Assembly (NCBI GenBank): GCA_046726955.1
Contig: JBKPBQ010000328.1
Location: forward strand, 1 to 12,545
Length of the DNA stretch: 12,545 bases
Direction: 5' to 3'
From: CAVPGH01 sp046726955
GTDB taxonomy: Bacteria; Acidobacteriota; Vicinamibacteria; Fen-336
Part shown: positions 1 to 7,211 of the stretch, piece after piece
How the letters are laid out: each line of letters starts with the position of its first letter
Numbering within the stretch: position 1 is the stretch's first letter
Made by a program: the position numbers and the translations under genes
The notes under the pieces: model-generated
Seen by the model: only the letters and a program-made list of their open reading frames with translations
Told to the model about the DNA's origin: nothing
The model's database searches: none

Positions 1-429
1 GTGTGGGACCTGCACCCGGAGTCGCTGCGATATCGGGAGCTCGCCGAGGCGCTGCGGGCGATGATCGACGAGCTGACCACGGACACTCCGCTCCGGGCGC
101 GGCTCGACGTCCGAGGGACGCCCCGGCCGCTCGGCCGCCAGGTCGAGCGGAACATCTTCCGCATCGGCCAGGAAGCCGTGACCAACGCCCTCAAGCACTC
201 GCAAGGGGGCGACGTGGAGATGGTGCTCGCCTTCGAAGACGACCGGGTGGAGCTCCGCGTCCGCGACAACGGACGCGGCTTCGACACGCAGGAGGCGGCG
301 CGGCGCGAGCGCACCGGCTTCGGCCTCCACAGCATGCGCGAGCGCGCGCAGCAGATGGGAGGCCGGGTCACGGTGACCAGCCGGCCCGGGGCCGGGACGG
401 AGGTCGTGCTGGAGGCGCCAGTCTCCTGA
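1..429 (+). CDS. Sensor histidine kinase, C-terminal ATPase domain (5' partial)
   Basis: This is the end of a two-component sensor kinase of the HisKA_3 (NarL/DegS/LiaS) type. These proteins autophosphorylate on a histidine and pass the phosphate to a response regulator, usually of the LuxR/NarL type. Only the last 142 codons are in the window. The GTG at position 1 is simply the first codon seen, and the sensor region and phospho-accepting helix lie upstream. Residues 2-9 (WDLHPESL) match the segment that links the dimerisation helices to the ATPase domain in this family. The GHKL ATPase boxes are clear: N box EAVTNALKH (58-66), G1 box DNGRGFD (89-95) and G2 box GFGLHSMRER (106-115), then the usual terminal strand SRPGAGTEV (127-135). 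It ends in TGA. No partner response regulator is visible, because the next gene converges on it. The signal sensed cannot be told from this piece. Confidence 0.93.
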   Translation: MWDLHPESLRYRELAEALRAMIDELTTDTPLRARLDVRGTPRPLGRQVERNIFRIGQEAVTNALKHSQGGDVEMVLAFEDDRVELRVRDNGRGFDTQEAARRERTGFGLHSMRERAQQMGGRVTVTSRPGAGTEVVLEAPVS

Positions 430-435
430 CACTGT

Positions 436-463
436 GAGGCTCCCCGTCCGGCCCACGGGCCTC
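436..463. terminator. Candidate hairpin between convergent genes
   Basis: The 39-bp gap between the kinase stop and the receptor stop contains an imperfect hairpin. GAGG (436-439) pairs with CCTC (460-463), then after a 3-nt bulge CCCGT (443-447) pairs with ACGGG (455-459) around a 7-nt loop. Its place between two gene ends suits a bidirectional terminator. There is no T-run on either side, so this is a weak call; high-GC genomes often terminate with such stems or with Rho. Confidence 0.35.
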
Positions 464-468
464 GACCC

Positions 469-3400
469 TCAGAACTCGAGCTTGACCGCGAGCTGGATCA
501 TCCGGTTCGCGTACGACGTGGCCGTCGAGCCGAAGTTGGTGGAGTTCCGCGTGTGCGTGATCTTGCCGAAGGCCTTGTCGCTCATCTTGAGCACGGGCAG
601 CGCGAAGTGCGGCGTGTTGGTGAGGTTGAAGGCCTCCACCCGGAGCTGCAGCCGCAGGTCGTTCTTGAGCGGGATGAACTTGACGAGGCCGAGGTCGAGG
701 TTCACGTAGCCCGGGCCGCGAATGATGTTCCGTCCCGCGTTGCCGGCCAGGAGCGTCTTTCCGTCGGCTGCGTAGTTGGGAACGAAGGCCGACGTGTCGA
801 ACCAGTGGTCGACGGTGCGCTCCGAGCTCGGAAGGTTGGGGTCGTGCAGCACATTGGGCCGCGCGTCGCCGCCGGGGATGGATCCTCCGACCGTGACGGT
901 GCCGGGCATGCCGGAGCGGGCCTGGAAGACGCCCGTCATCTGCCAGTTGCCGAGAACGGCGTGCTTGAACCCCTTGCCGCCCCTTTCGTAAGGGATGTCC
1001 CACACGTAGCTCAGCGAGAAGCGGTGCGGGACGTCCCAGTCAGAGGGCCCGCGGTTGGAGCTCACGTCGAAGACATTCTGCACGCCGCCGGTGACGTCCG
1101 AGTCGAAGAGTGCCGAGCTGACCGTGTCGATCGACTTCGACCAGGTGTACGAGGCGAGGACGAACAGGCCCTCGCGGAAGCGCCTCTCCAGCTTGAACTG
1201 TCCGGAGTGGTAGGTGCCGTCCCCGATGGATTGGATGAGCCGGACCTTGCCGAGGCCGGGGAAGGGCGCCGGCGTCCCGTCCGGCTGCGCCTGGTTGATG
1301 TTCACCACGAAGGGCAGCTTCTTCGACCGTGAGCCCACGTAGGCCGCCTCGAAGAGGAGCCCGCCCGGCAGCTCCCGCTGGAAGGCCGCCGAGTACTGCA
1401 GGGAGTAGCCGGTGGTGAGGTTCTTGTCGACGGTCAAGGTGTCGTACCCGGTCGGATAGGCGCCGGGCACGGGCAGCGGCGGCGGAGCGGGATCCGAGAA
1501 CTTCCACTGGTCGTAGAACGAGGCCTGCCGGTAGAAGGGCGGGTTGTGCCGGACCTCGTCGCGCTTGGCCGTCTCCGGCGTGTAGAAGACGCCGAAGCCG
1601 CCCCGGAGGCTGGTCTTGGGGTTGACTTGGTACGTCACGCCCAGCCGCGTCGCGAAGTTGTTCTTGTCCGGAGGCACGATGTAGCGCGAGACGCCGTTCT
1701 GGCCGGCGATCACGAGCTGCGCCGTGTCCACGTCGAACATCGACAGCTCGTTCGTGGGGCTGAAGAAGGGAGTGCCGTAGTCGTAGCGCACTCCCAGGTT
1801 CAGGACGAGCTTGTCGTTGACCTTCCAGTCGTCCTGCACGAAGCCGGCGTACTGCCGATCCTCGAGGACGTGGTTGCCGAAGCGCTGGCCCAGGAAGCCG
1901 TAGCTCGGGTAGCCCAGGAGCAGCGACGCAAGCTCGTGTCCCTGCGACCACGACATGTTCTGCGAGGTCGCGAACGTGCCCACGTAGAACGAGCCGGCCG
2001 GCCACACGACGAAGTAGTCGTTCTCGGTCCGGCGTATGTACTCGGCTCCCACCTTGAAGGTGTGGCGACCGGCGCTCCAGGTGACCGTGTCGTTGAACTG
2101 CCAGAAGGTGTTGCGGAAGTAGAGCGGCTTCCAGTCGTCGCCGCCCCAGAAGGTGTACGCGTCCATGTAGAGCAGGGGCAGCCCGGACGACAGCTCGTCG
2201 CGATTGACGCCGTGGAGGCCGTTCGCCTCGGCCAGGTTCTTGCCCTGGGCGTTCGATTCCACGTCGAGCTCGTAGCGGTGGAAGCCCACGCGGGCCTCGT
2301 TCACGAGCCGCGGGCTGAACAGGTGGACGTGGGAGAGGACGGCGTTGTAGTTGCGGTCGTCGTGAGTGCCGCCCTGGATGATCCCGCGGCTGTCGTCGTT
2401 CGTGCCCTTGGCGAGGCCGGGCAGCGGCCCGTCCGGGCGAGACATGGCGTCGCTCGTGAACAGGTGGCTGTTGTTCATGCGGAAGCGCAGGAACACGCGG
2501 TCCGCGTCGGAGATCACGTGGTCGACGCGGAAGCCGCCCTCGTGTCCGTCGATGCGGTGGTTCTGGCGCACGAAGTAGTTGCCGAGCGGGTAGTCGGCGG
2601 GCAGGTTGGGCAGATCGACCATGTTGAGGAGCGTCCAGCCGAACTGGTCCCAGCGGTCCTGGGGAATGATGTTGCCGGGGAAGGGCACCGTGCCGCCGGT
2701 GGCGGGATCGTAGATGACGGTGCCGGGCAGGAGCGACGAGAAGTCGCCGCGGCGGAAAGGCTCCTCGGGCACCTGCGCGAAGGCCTCCGTTACCTTGCGG
2801 ACGGTCAGGCCCTGGTAGTCGACGAAGAAGAACGTCCGGTCCTTGCGGACGGGACCGCCCAGCGTGAAGCCGAACTGGTTCTGCTTGAGCGGCGCCTTCT
2901 CGGGATCGACGGGGTTCTTGAAGTAGTTGGCCGCGTTCAAGGCGTCGTTCCGGAGGAACTCGAAGGCGGTGCCGTGAAGCGCGTTCGTGCCGCCCTTCGT
3001 CTGGATGGAGATGACACCGCCGGCGGTGTGCCCGTACTCGGCGGAGTAGACCGAGGTCAGGACCTTGAACTCGCTGATCGCGTCCACGTTCGGCCGGAGG
3101 TCCACGTCCGACTCGCGCACCGAGGACATCTGCACGCCGTCCAGCGTCACGGAGTTCGCCTCCGGCCTCGCTCCGTTGACGGAGAAGGTGACGTTCGTGG
3201 TGGCGCCGCCCTGGTCGTTCGACGTGTCCTGGACGCCGTTGCCCAGGAGGAGCAGCGAGAAGAAGTCGCGCCCATTCAGGGGAAGGGCCTTGATCTCCTT
3301 CTCCTGGACGATCTGGTTGACGTCGGGCTGGTCGGTCTGGAGGAGCGTCGCCGCTCCCGAGACCTCGTGCACCTCCTGGACCTGGCCCAACTCCAGGACG

Positions 3401-3729
3401 AAGTCGGTGCGGAGCTTCTGGTCCACGACGAGCGTCACCGGACCCACCACCTTGGCCTTGAAGCCGTCGCGCTCGACCTTGATCTGGTAGCGGCCGAGCG
3501 GCATGTAGGTGAACGCGTACGCGCCGGTGGCGTCGGTGGTCAGCGATCGGGTGAAGCCGGTGTCGCGCTGGGTCGCCGTGACCGTGGCCCCCACCAGCAC
3601 GCCGCCCCCGCTGTCCGCTACCGTGCCGAGCAGCGTGCCCGTCGTGGACTGCGCCTCGAGCGCGGCCGGCCACGCCAGAGCCAGCGCGCAGAGCACCGGG
3701 GCCCCGAAGCGTCCAAAACGTGCGGTCAT
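469..3729 (-). CDS. Oar-like TonB-dependent outer-membrane receptor with carboxypeptidase-regulatory-like N-terminus
   Basis: This encodes a 1,086-residue outer-membrane beta-barrel of the TonB-dependent receptor class, which moves ligands across the outer membrane with energy from TonB-ExbBD. Residues 1-26 are a Sec signal peptide, with likely cleavage at ALEA/Q. Residues ~29-115 are a carboxypeptidase-regulatory-like (Ig-like) domain, with GTLLGTVADSGGGVLVGATV and the DATGAYAF...LGRYQIKVERDGF pattern. The plug follows at ~138-250, with LPLNGRDFF (149-157), NGARPEANSVTLDG (185-198) and the YSAEYGHTAGGVISIQTKGGTN stretch (228-249). The rest is barrel, with a typical late EAFNLTNTPHF segment and a terminal Phe (KLEF) as expected for BAM-assembled barrels. 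The start is ATG 3729, chosen because AGGAGG lies 5 nt upstream; a GTG 7 codons earlier lacks this and would precede the signal peptide. It resembles the many Acidobacteriota Oar-like receptors. No SusD-like lipoprotein is adjacent, so the ligand is unknown. Confidence 0.93.
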   Translation of the reverse strand: MTARFGRFGAPVLCALALAWPAALEAQSTTGTLLGTVADSGGGVLVGATVTATQRDTGFTRSLTTDATGAYAFTYMPLGRYQIKVERDGFKAKVVGPVTLVVDQKLRTDFVLELGQVQEVHEVSGAATLLQTDQPDVNQIVQEKEIKALPLNGRDFFSLLLLGNGVQDTSNDQGGATTNVTFSVNGARPEANSVTLDGVQMSSVRESDVDLRPNVDAISEFKVLTSVYSAEYGHTAGGVISIQTKGGTNALHGTAFEFLRNDALNAANYFKNPVDPEKAPLKQNQFGFTLGGPVRKDRTFFFVDYQGLTVRKVTEAFAQVPEEPFRRGDFSSLLPGTVIYDPATGGTVPFPGNIIPQDRWDQFGWTLLNMVDLPNLPADYPLGNYFVRQNHRIDGHEGGFRVDHVISDADRVFLRFRMNNSHLFTSDAMSRPDGPLPGLAKGTNDDSRGIIQGGTHDDRNYNAVLSHVHLFSPRLVNEARVGFHRYELDVESNAQGKNLAEANGLHGVNRDELSSGLPLLYMDAYTFWGGDDWKPLYFRNTFWQFNDTVTWSAGRHTFKVGAEYIRRTENDYFVVWPAGSFYVGTFATSQNMSWSQGHELASLLLGYPSYGFLGQRFGNHVLEDRQYAGFVQDDWKVNDKLVLNLGVRYDYGTPFFSPTNELSMFDVDTAQLVIAGQNGVSRYIVPPDKNNFATRLGVTYQVNPKTSLRGGFGVFYTPETAKRDEVRHNPPFYRQASFYDQWKFSDPAPPPLPVPGAYPTGYDTLTVDKNLTTGYSLQYSAAFQRELPGGLLFEAAYVGSRSKKLPFVVNINQAQPDGTPAPFPGLGKVRLIQSIGDGTYHSGQFKLERRFREGLFVLASYTWSKSIDTVSSALFDSDVTGGVQNVFDVSSNRGPSDWDVPHRFSLSYVWDIPYERGGKGFKHAVLGNWQMTGVFQARSGMPGTVTVGGSIPGGDARPNVLHDPNLPSSERTVDHWFDTSAFVPNYAADGKTLLAGNAGRNIIRGPGYVNLDLGLVKFIPLKNDLRLQLRVEAFNLTNTPHFALPVLKMSDKAFGKITHTRNSTNFGSTATSYANRMIQLAVKLEF

Positions 3730-3734
3730 GGTCT

Positions 3735-3740
3735 CCTCCT
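3735..3740 (-). promoter_or_regulatory. Ribosome binding site of the TonB-dependent receptor
   Basis: On the minus strand this reads AGGAGG, 5 nt before ATG 3729. It is a near-perfect anti-16S match and decides the start codon of the receptor over the in-frame GTG at 3750. Confidence 0.85.
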
Positions 3741-3827
3741 CGGCAGGCACGGAGGGCGCATCCGTCCGGGATGCCGTCCTGCGGTGTCGCTTGTGGGAGA
3801 GAGACTAGGCCGCTCTCCGGGCCTGTC

Positions 3828-3845
3828 ACCTGCCGGATGGCAGGT
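3828..3845. repeat. Perfect 7-bp inverted repeat, possible operator or leader hairpin
   Basis: ACCTGCC (3828-3834) and GGCAGGT (3839-3845) are exact inverted copies around a GGAT spacer. The element sits about 100 bp upstream of the receptor start, so it could be a dimeric regulator's site or a hairpin in the receptor's 5' leader. It is short enough to occur by chance and no regulator is identified. Confidence 0.35.
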
Positions 3846-4115
3846 CCTCGCGCGTTACCGACCCCAACGGGGCGCGTGTCCAAAAAATTGAAAATTGACT
3901 TGACCCTCAGGTTTCCGAAGTCGTAGCGTGGACTTCTCGGAGTCGGAATTCGCTCCCGCGTCCGCGGATGCCCCCTCGGCGGAGAGACCGCGCGACGCAC
4001 GTTGTCCTAACCGCCTCTCGACGTGGGGCTGTCGGCAGCCATGAATGGTCCCTCCGGCCGTTCCTCGTCTCTGGATGGCGCGATCGCTTGACCAACAATT
4101 TGGACGCTCAAGCCC

Positions 4116-6077
4116 ATGCACACTCCTCGTCGTCCCTTTCGACATCGCCTTGTCTCTCTCGCGCGGATCGCTGGCCTGGCTGTGTTCGTCTGCCTCGCGG
4201 TGGCAACGGCCTTCGTCCTGGCCAGACGCGCGGGCTCACCGGCAGGAATCCCCCACGGCCCTGATCGAGAGTCCACCGGCTCCGGACGAGATCGCGGGTA
4301 CCTCGGGAACAAGCGGGCCGCTCCCGGCCCCGAACAGGACTTGGACGCCTTCGCCGCTGCCGAGGACGATTACGCCCATCGCGCCTATCCGGGCGCGTAC
4401 GTACCGTTCAAGCTCACCGTCAACGCCCAGAAGGCCTGGGTCAACATCAAGGCCAACGGCAAGGGCAAGAACACGCCCGGCACATGGACGCTCGCGGGCC
4501 CGAGCACGGCCAACTTTCCCAACGTCCTGACCTTCAGCGGTGCCCCCTACACGACCTCCGGCCGCATCACCGCGCTCGCCATCGCCCCCAACTGCACGAC
4601 CAACGGCTGCCGCCTCTGGGTGGCCGCGGCCGGGGGAGGCGTCTGGCGGACCGACAACGCGCTCTCCGGCAGCGGAGCGAACTGGACGTTCGTCTCCGGC
4701 ACCTTTGCGACGAACGCGATCGGAACGCTGACGTACGACGCCGCGACCGGCACTCTCTATGCCGGAACCGGCGAGCCGAACGCCTCCGTCGATTCGGAGG
4801 CCGGGTTCGGGATCTACCGATCGACGGATGGCGGCACGACGTGGACGCACCTCGCCGCGAACACGTCCGTGCCGACGGGCGCCGGCGTCGATTGCGACGC
4901 CGTGTTCGGCACGCCACCGGGGACCTTCGGCGTGCAGCATGCCCCCGCCTACAGCGGTCCCGCCTTCGACGGACGAGCGATCTCGTCGATCGTCCTCGAC
5001 GGCGGCACGATGTACGTCGGCTCCGCGCGCGCCGTCCGCGGCGTCAGCTCCGTCCTGAGCGGCGGTGTGGTCACCCTCGCTCCCGGCCTGCCGCCCTACG
5101 GGCTATGGAGGTCCACGGACGGGGGCGCGAATTTCACGCTGCTCAACGCCAACGACGTCTGCCTGAACCCGACGCTGCCGGGGAGCGCGGGGATCATCCA
5201 GGCGAGCTTCGGCTCGACGCGGGGCGTCACCGACGTCGAGCGCGATCCGACGAACGCGGGCACCCTGTATGCTGCGCCGTTCCCCCAGAACAACGCCGTG
5301 CCCCTCAACACGAAGGGCGGCGTCTGGCGCTCGACCGACGGAGGCGATAACTGGACGCAGATCAAGACCGCGCTCAACGCTGCCTTCAACACCGACCGCG
5401 CGGAGCTCGCGGTTGCCGCGCTCGCCAACGGCAAGACGAGGATGTACGTGGGCGAGGGCACCTCGAGCGACACCGGCGCGAACCGGGCGCGCCTCTTCCG
5501 CAGCGACGACGTCGCCACAGGCACGCCGGTGTTCACGGACCTCACCGCGGCGCAATCCCCCGCCGGGCAGACCATCGGCTACTGCTCGGGCCAGTGCTGG
5601 TATGACAACGTCGTCGTCACGCCGGCGGGATACCCGGACATCGTCTACATCGGCGGCTCGTATTCTTACGGCTCGTACGGCCACGCGACCAACGGTCGCG
5701 CCATACTCCTCTCGACGGATGCCGGCGCGTCGTTCACCGACCTCACGTGGGACGCAACGACGAACCCGCCACCCCCGGGCAGCTGCTGTCAGCACAGCCC
5801 CACCGCGCCGAACGGCATGCACCCCGACCAGCATGCGCTGGTGGTGGCCCCGAACAACCCGACCCTCTTCTTCGGCGGCTCGGACGGCGGGCTCGTGCGC
5901 TCGAGCGGGACGTTCGCGGACGTCTCGACGCAGTGCGCGGGGCGCGGCCTGAACGCCGCGGACCTGAGCCTCTGCCAGCAGCTGCTGTCGCGGGTCCCGA
6001 CGTTCATGTACAGCCTCAACAAGGGCCTTTCCACCATGCAGTTCCAGAGCCTGTCGGTCGCCGCCGACAACCCCTAG
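4116..6077 (+). CDS. Exported BNR/Asp-box beta-propeller protein, N-terminal part up to in-frame TAG
   Basis: This is the first 653 codons of a sialidase-like/VPS10-like beta-propeller protein. Such proteins fold into bladed propellers outside the cytoplasm; related folds include sialidases and xyloglucanases, but no catalytic set can be assigned here. After a basic N-terminus, residues ~18-36 form a hydrophobic signal or anchor segment. Asp-box repeats are clear: STDGGTTW (236-243), STDGGANF (333-340), STDGGDNW (406-413) and STDAGASF (533-540). HPDQHAL (569-575) followed by FFGGSDGG (585-592) is a conserved-looking feature of this propeller type. The reading frame then meets TAG at codon 654, in the middle of a family-like segment; the same frame continues to 7115. 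As written, the product would lack about a third of the propeller. The start ATG 4116 has only a weak ribosome site but places the signal segment correctly. The ligand or substrate is unknown. Confidence 0.85.
   Translation: MHTPRRPFRHRLVSLARIAGLAVFVCLAVATAFVLARRAGSPAGIPHGPDRESTGSGRDRGYLGNKRAAPGPEQDLDAFAAAEDDYAHRAYPGAYVPFKLTVNAQKAWVNIKANGKGKNTPGTWTLAGPSTANFPNVLTFSGAPYTTSGRITALAIAPNCTTNGCRLWVAAAGGGVWRTDNALSGSGANWTFVSGTFATNAIGTLTYDAATGTLYAGTGEPNASVDSEAGFGIYRSTDGGTTWTHLAANTSVPTGAGVDCDAVFGTPPGTFGVQHAPAYSGPAFDGRAISSIVLDGGTMYVGSARAVRGVSSVLSGGVVTLAPGLPPYGLWRSTDGGANFTLLNANDVCLNPTLPGSAGIIQASFGSTRGVTDVERDPTNAGTLYAAPFPQNNAVPLNTKGGVWRSTDGGDNWTQIKTALNAAFNTDRAELAVAALANGKTRMYVGEGTSSDTGANRARLFRSDDVATGTPVFTDLTAAQSPAGQTIGYCSGQCWYDNVVVTPAGYPDIVYIGGSYSYGSYGHATNGRAILLSTDAGASFTDLTWDATTNPPPPGSCCQHSPTAPNGMHPDQHALVVAPNNPTLFFGGSDGGLVRSSGTFADVSTQCAGRGLNAADLSLCQQLLSRVPTFMYSLNKGLSTMQFQSLSVAADNP
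6075..6077 (+). other. In-frame amber codon splitting the propeller gene
   Basis: Codon 654 is TAG, between ...SVAADNP and HLQGGTQDNGTF... Both flanks read as one continuous family segment and no frame change is needed. A single C-to-T change from CAG (Gln) would explain it. The same gene also ends in TAG at 7113-7115, right after a natural-looking C-terminus, and a neighbouring gene ends in TAG at 7212-7214. This suggests TAG is a normal stop in this genome. Confidence 0.9.
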
Positions 6078-7115
6078 CACCTGCAGGGCGGCACCCAGGA
6101 CAACGGGACGTTCGAGACGTACGGCTCGGCCGTCACCTGGCCTCAGGTCGTCTACGGTGACGGCGGCCAGTCCGGCTTCAGCTCCACCAACTCGTCCCGG
6201 CGCGTCAACACGTTCACGTCGAACTTCCACGACGTGAACTTCCAGAACGGCGATCCGACGAAGTGGGTCATCGCGAGCGCTCCCATCGTCCGCAGCCGCG
6301 AGGGCGCGCAGTTCTACCCGCCGCTCATCGCCGACCCGAGTCCCGCCAGCGCGGGCACGATCTTCCAGGGCTCGCTGAGCGTCTGGCGGACGCAGGACTG
6401 GGGGGGCGACCAGGCCACTCTCGAAGCCAATTGCCCCGAGTTCACGACCCACGGCGACCAGGAGGGCTGTGGCGATTTCGTGGCGATCGGGCCGGCGGGG
6501 AAGACGAGCCTGACCGCCTCCAACTCGGCGGACTACCGCGGGACCTCGCGCGCGGGCGGCAACGTCGCGGCGCTCGCGCGGACCTCCGCCGATACCGGAA
6601 CCCTGTGGGCGGCGACGACGGCCGGCCGCGTCTTCATCTCGAAGAACACGGACGACATCACGAGCACGAACGTCACGTACGTCCGGATCGACTCTCTCGC
6701 CGCGAACAGTCCCGGTCGCTTCGTCAGCGGCATCTCCGTCGATCCCACGAACCCGAACCACGCCTGGATCTCCTACTCGAGCTACAGCGTCCTCACGCCC
6801 GCGACGCCGGGGCACGTGTTCTCGGTCACGTACAACCCCGCGGGTCCGAGCGCGACGTGGACGAGCCTCGACGGGTCGGGAGCGCAGATGTTCCCGGACT
6901 TCCCGGCTACGGGGATCGCCCACGATTCGAACGGCGACCTCTACGTCTCCAACGACTGGGGTGTGCTGAGGCTGCCCAGCGGCTCCGCCGATTGGGAAGT
7001 TGCCGGCAGCGGCCTTCCGCAGGTCGAGGTGGCGGGCCTCACGATCGTGCCGGAAGCCCGCAAGCTCTACGCGGCCACGCACGGCCGGAGCGCCTGGCAG
7101 CTGACGTTGCCGTAG
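6078..7115 (+). CDS. BNR/Asp-box beta-propeller protein, C-terminal part after in-frame TAG
   Basis: This is the rest of the propeller protein, 345 codons in the same frame as the upstream part; the two halves would make 999 residues with the TAG codon counted as one. It opens with HLQGGTQDNGTF, a typical blade motif of this family, which needs the upstream residues to be complete. Further propeller strands follow, such as PGRFVSGISVDPTNPNHAWIS and GDLYVSNDWGVLRL. It ends LYAATHGRSAWQLTLP, a family-like C-terminus with no extra sorting domain, and stops at TAG. If the amber codon is real and not read through, the only way to express this part alone is re-initiation, for example at GTG 6234 (293 residues). 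That product would have no signal peptide and only part of a propeller, so it would probably not be functional. Either the two parts are one gene or this is the tail of a pseudogene. Confidence 0.8.
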   Translation, partial: HLQGGTQDNGTFETYGSAVTWPQVVYGDGGQSGFSSTNSSRRVNTFTSNFHDVNFQNGDPTKWVIASAPIVRSREGAQFYPPLIADPSPASAGTIFQGSLSVWRTQDWGGDQATLEANCPEFTTHGDQEGCGDFVAIGPAGKTSLTASNSADYRGTSRAGGNVAALARTSADTGTLWAATTAGRVFISKNTDDITSTNVTYVRIDSLAANSPGRFVSGISVDPTNPNHAWISYSSYSVLTPATPGHVFSVTYNPAGPSATWTSLDGSGAQMFPDFPATGIAHDSNGDLYVSNDWGVLRLPSGSADWEVAGSGLPQVEVAGLTIVPEARKLYAATHGRSAWQLTLP

Positions 7116-7127
7116 CCGCGATTTCGC

Positions 7128-7162
7128 GCCGGGCGGAGTCGCGGGAATCGATTCCGCCCGGC
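7128..7162. terminator. Strong hairpin between convergent genes, likely bidirectional terminator
   Basis: GCCGGGCGGA (7128-7137) and TCCGCCCGGC (7153-7162) are perfect 10-bp inverted copies. The stem extends inward by a G-T wobble and three more pairs to leave a 7-nt loop (7142-7148). It begins 13 bp after the propeller-gene stop and ends 49 bp from the stop of the opposing gene. On the plus strand it is followed by a modest T-rich stretch (CTATTCTT). It probably ends transcription of the propeller gene and may also block read-through from the opposite side. Confidence 0.7.
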
Positions 7163-7211
7163 CTATTCTTCAGCGGCCGATCCACGCGCGATTCGACGGG
7201 CCGATCGGCGA

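Larger units (their letters stand above)
3730..4115. promoter_or_regulatory. Divergent intergenic region (receptor / propeller gene)
   Basis: This 386-bp stretch lies between two divergently transcribed genes and must hold both promoters. I see no convincing gene in it. The most distinctive part is an AT-rich patch around 3881-3905 in otherwise GC-rich DNA. It contains two overlapping TTGAC boxes on the plus strand (TTGACT at 3895-3900 and TTGACC at 3900-3905), which could serve as -35 elements for the propeller gene. No good -10 box follows at 16-18 bp, so I do not assign a promoter position. On the minus strand TTGGAC followed 18 bp later by GGTAAC is a weak candidate for the receptor. The propeller-gene start at 4116 has no strong Shine-Dalgarno sequence in front of it. 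Confidence 0.5.

Noticed and set aside
1546..3891. Long plus-strand open frame (781 codons) antisense to the receptor
   Set aside because: It is rich in Val, Glu, Arg and His with no family resemblance, and lies wholly opposite a well-supported gene. It is a codon-bias artefact.
1040..4000. Long open frame on the minus strand (986 codons) overlapping the TonB-dependent receptor in another frame
   Set aside because: Its translation is dominated by Arg, Pro, Gly and Ala with no domain or motif, as expected for a shadow of a high-GC gene. The receptor frame has a signal peptide, plug, barrel and ribosome site.
3930..4115. Small open frames on both strands before the propeller gene
   Set aside because: No ribosome sites, no recognisable motifs, and they overlap one another in several frames. 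Nothing supports a real small gene.
6075..6083. Programmed viral-type readthrough signal at the amber codon
   Set aside because: The sequence after TAG is CACCTG, which differs from the known CARYYA readthrough context at two positions. I saw no obvious downstream stem-loop specific to it.
5103..7082. Long minus-strand open frame (659 codons) antisense to the propeller gene, spanning the amber codon
   Set aside because: I considered whether the amber codon meant the true gene is on this strand. The Arg/Val/Gly-rich translation has no motif, whereas the plus strand shows repeated Asp boxes on one side of the amber and family-like segments on the other.
4116..7115. Genetic-code reassignment of TAG
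   Set aside because: TAG also ends this gene and the GT-C-like gene at 7212-7214 at sensible protein ends, and other genes here use TGA. One internal TAG is not enough to claim reassignment.
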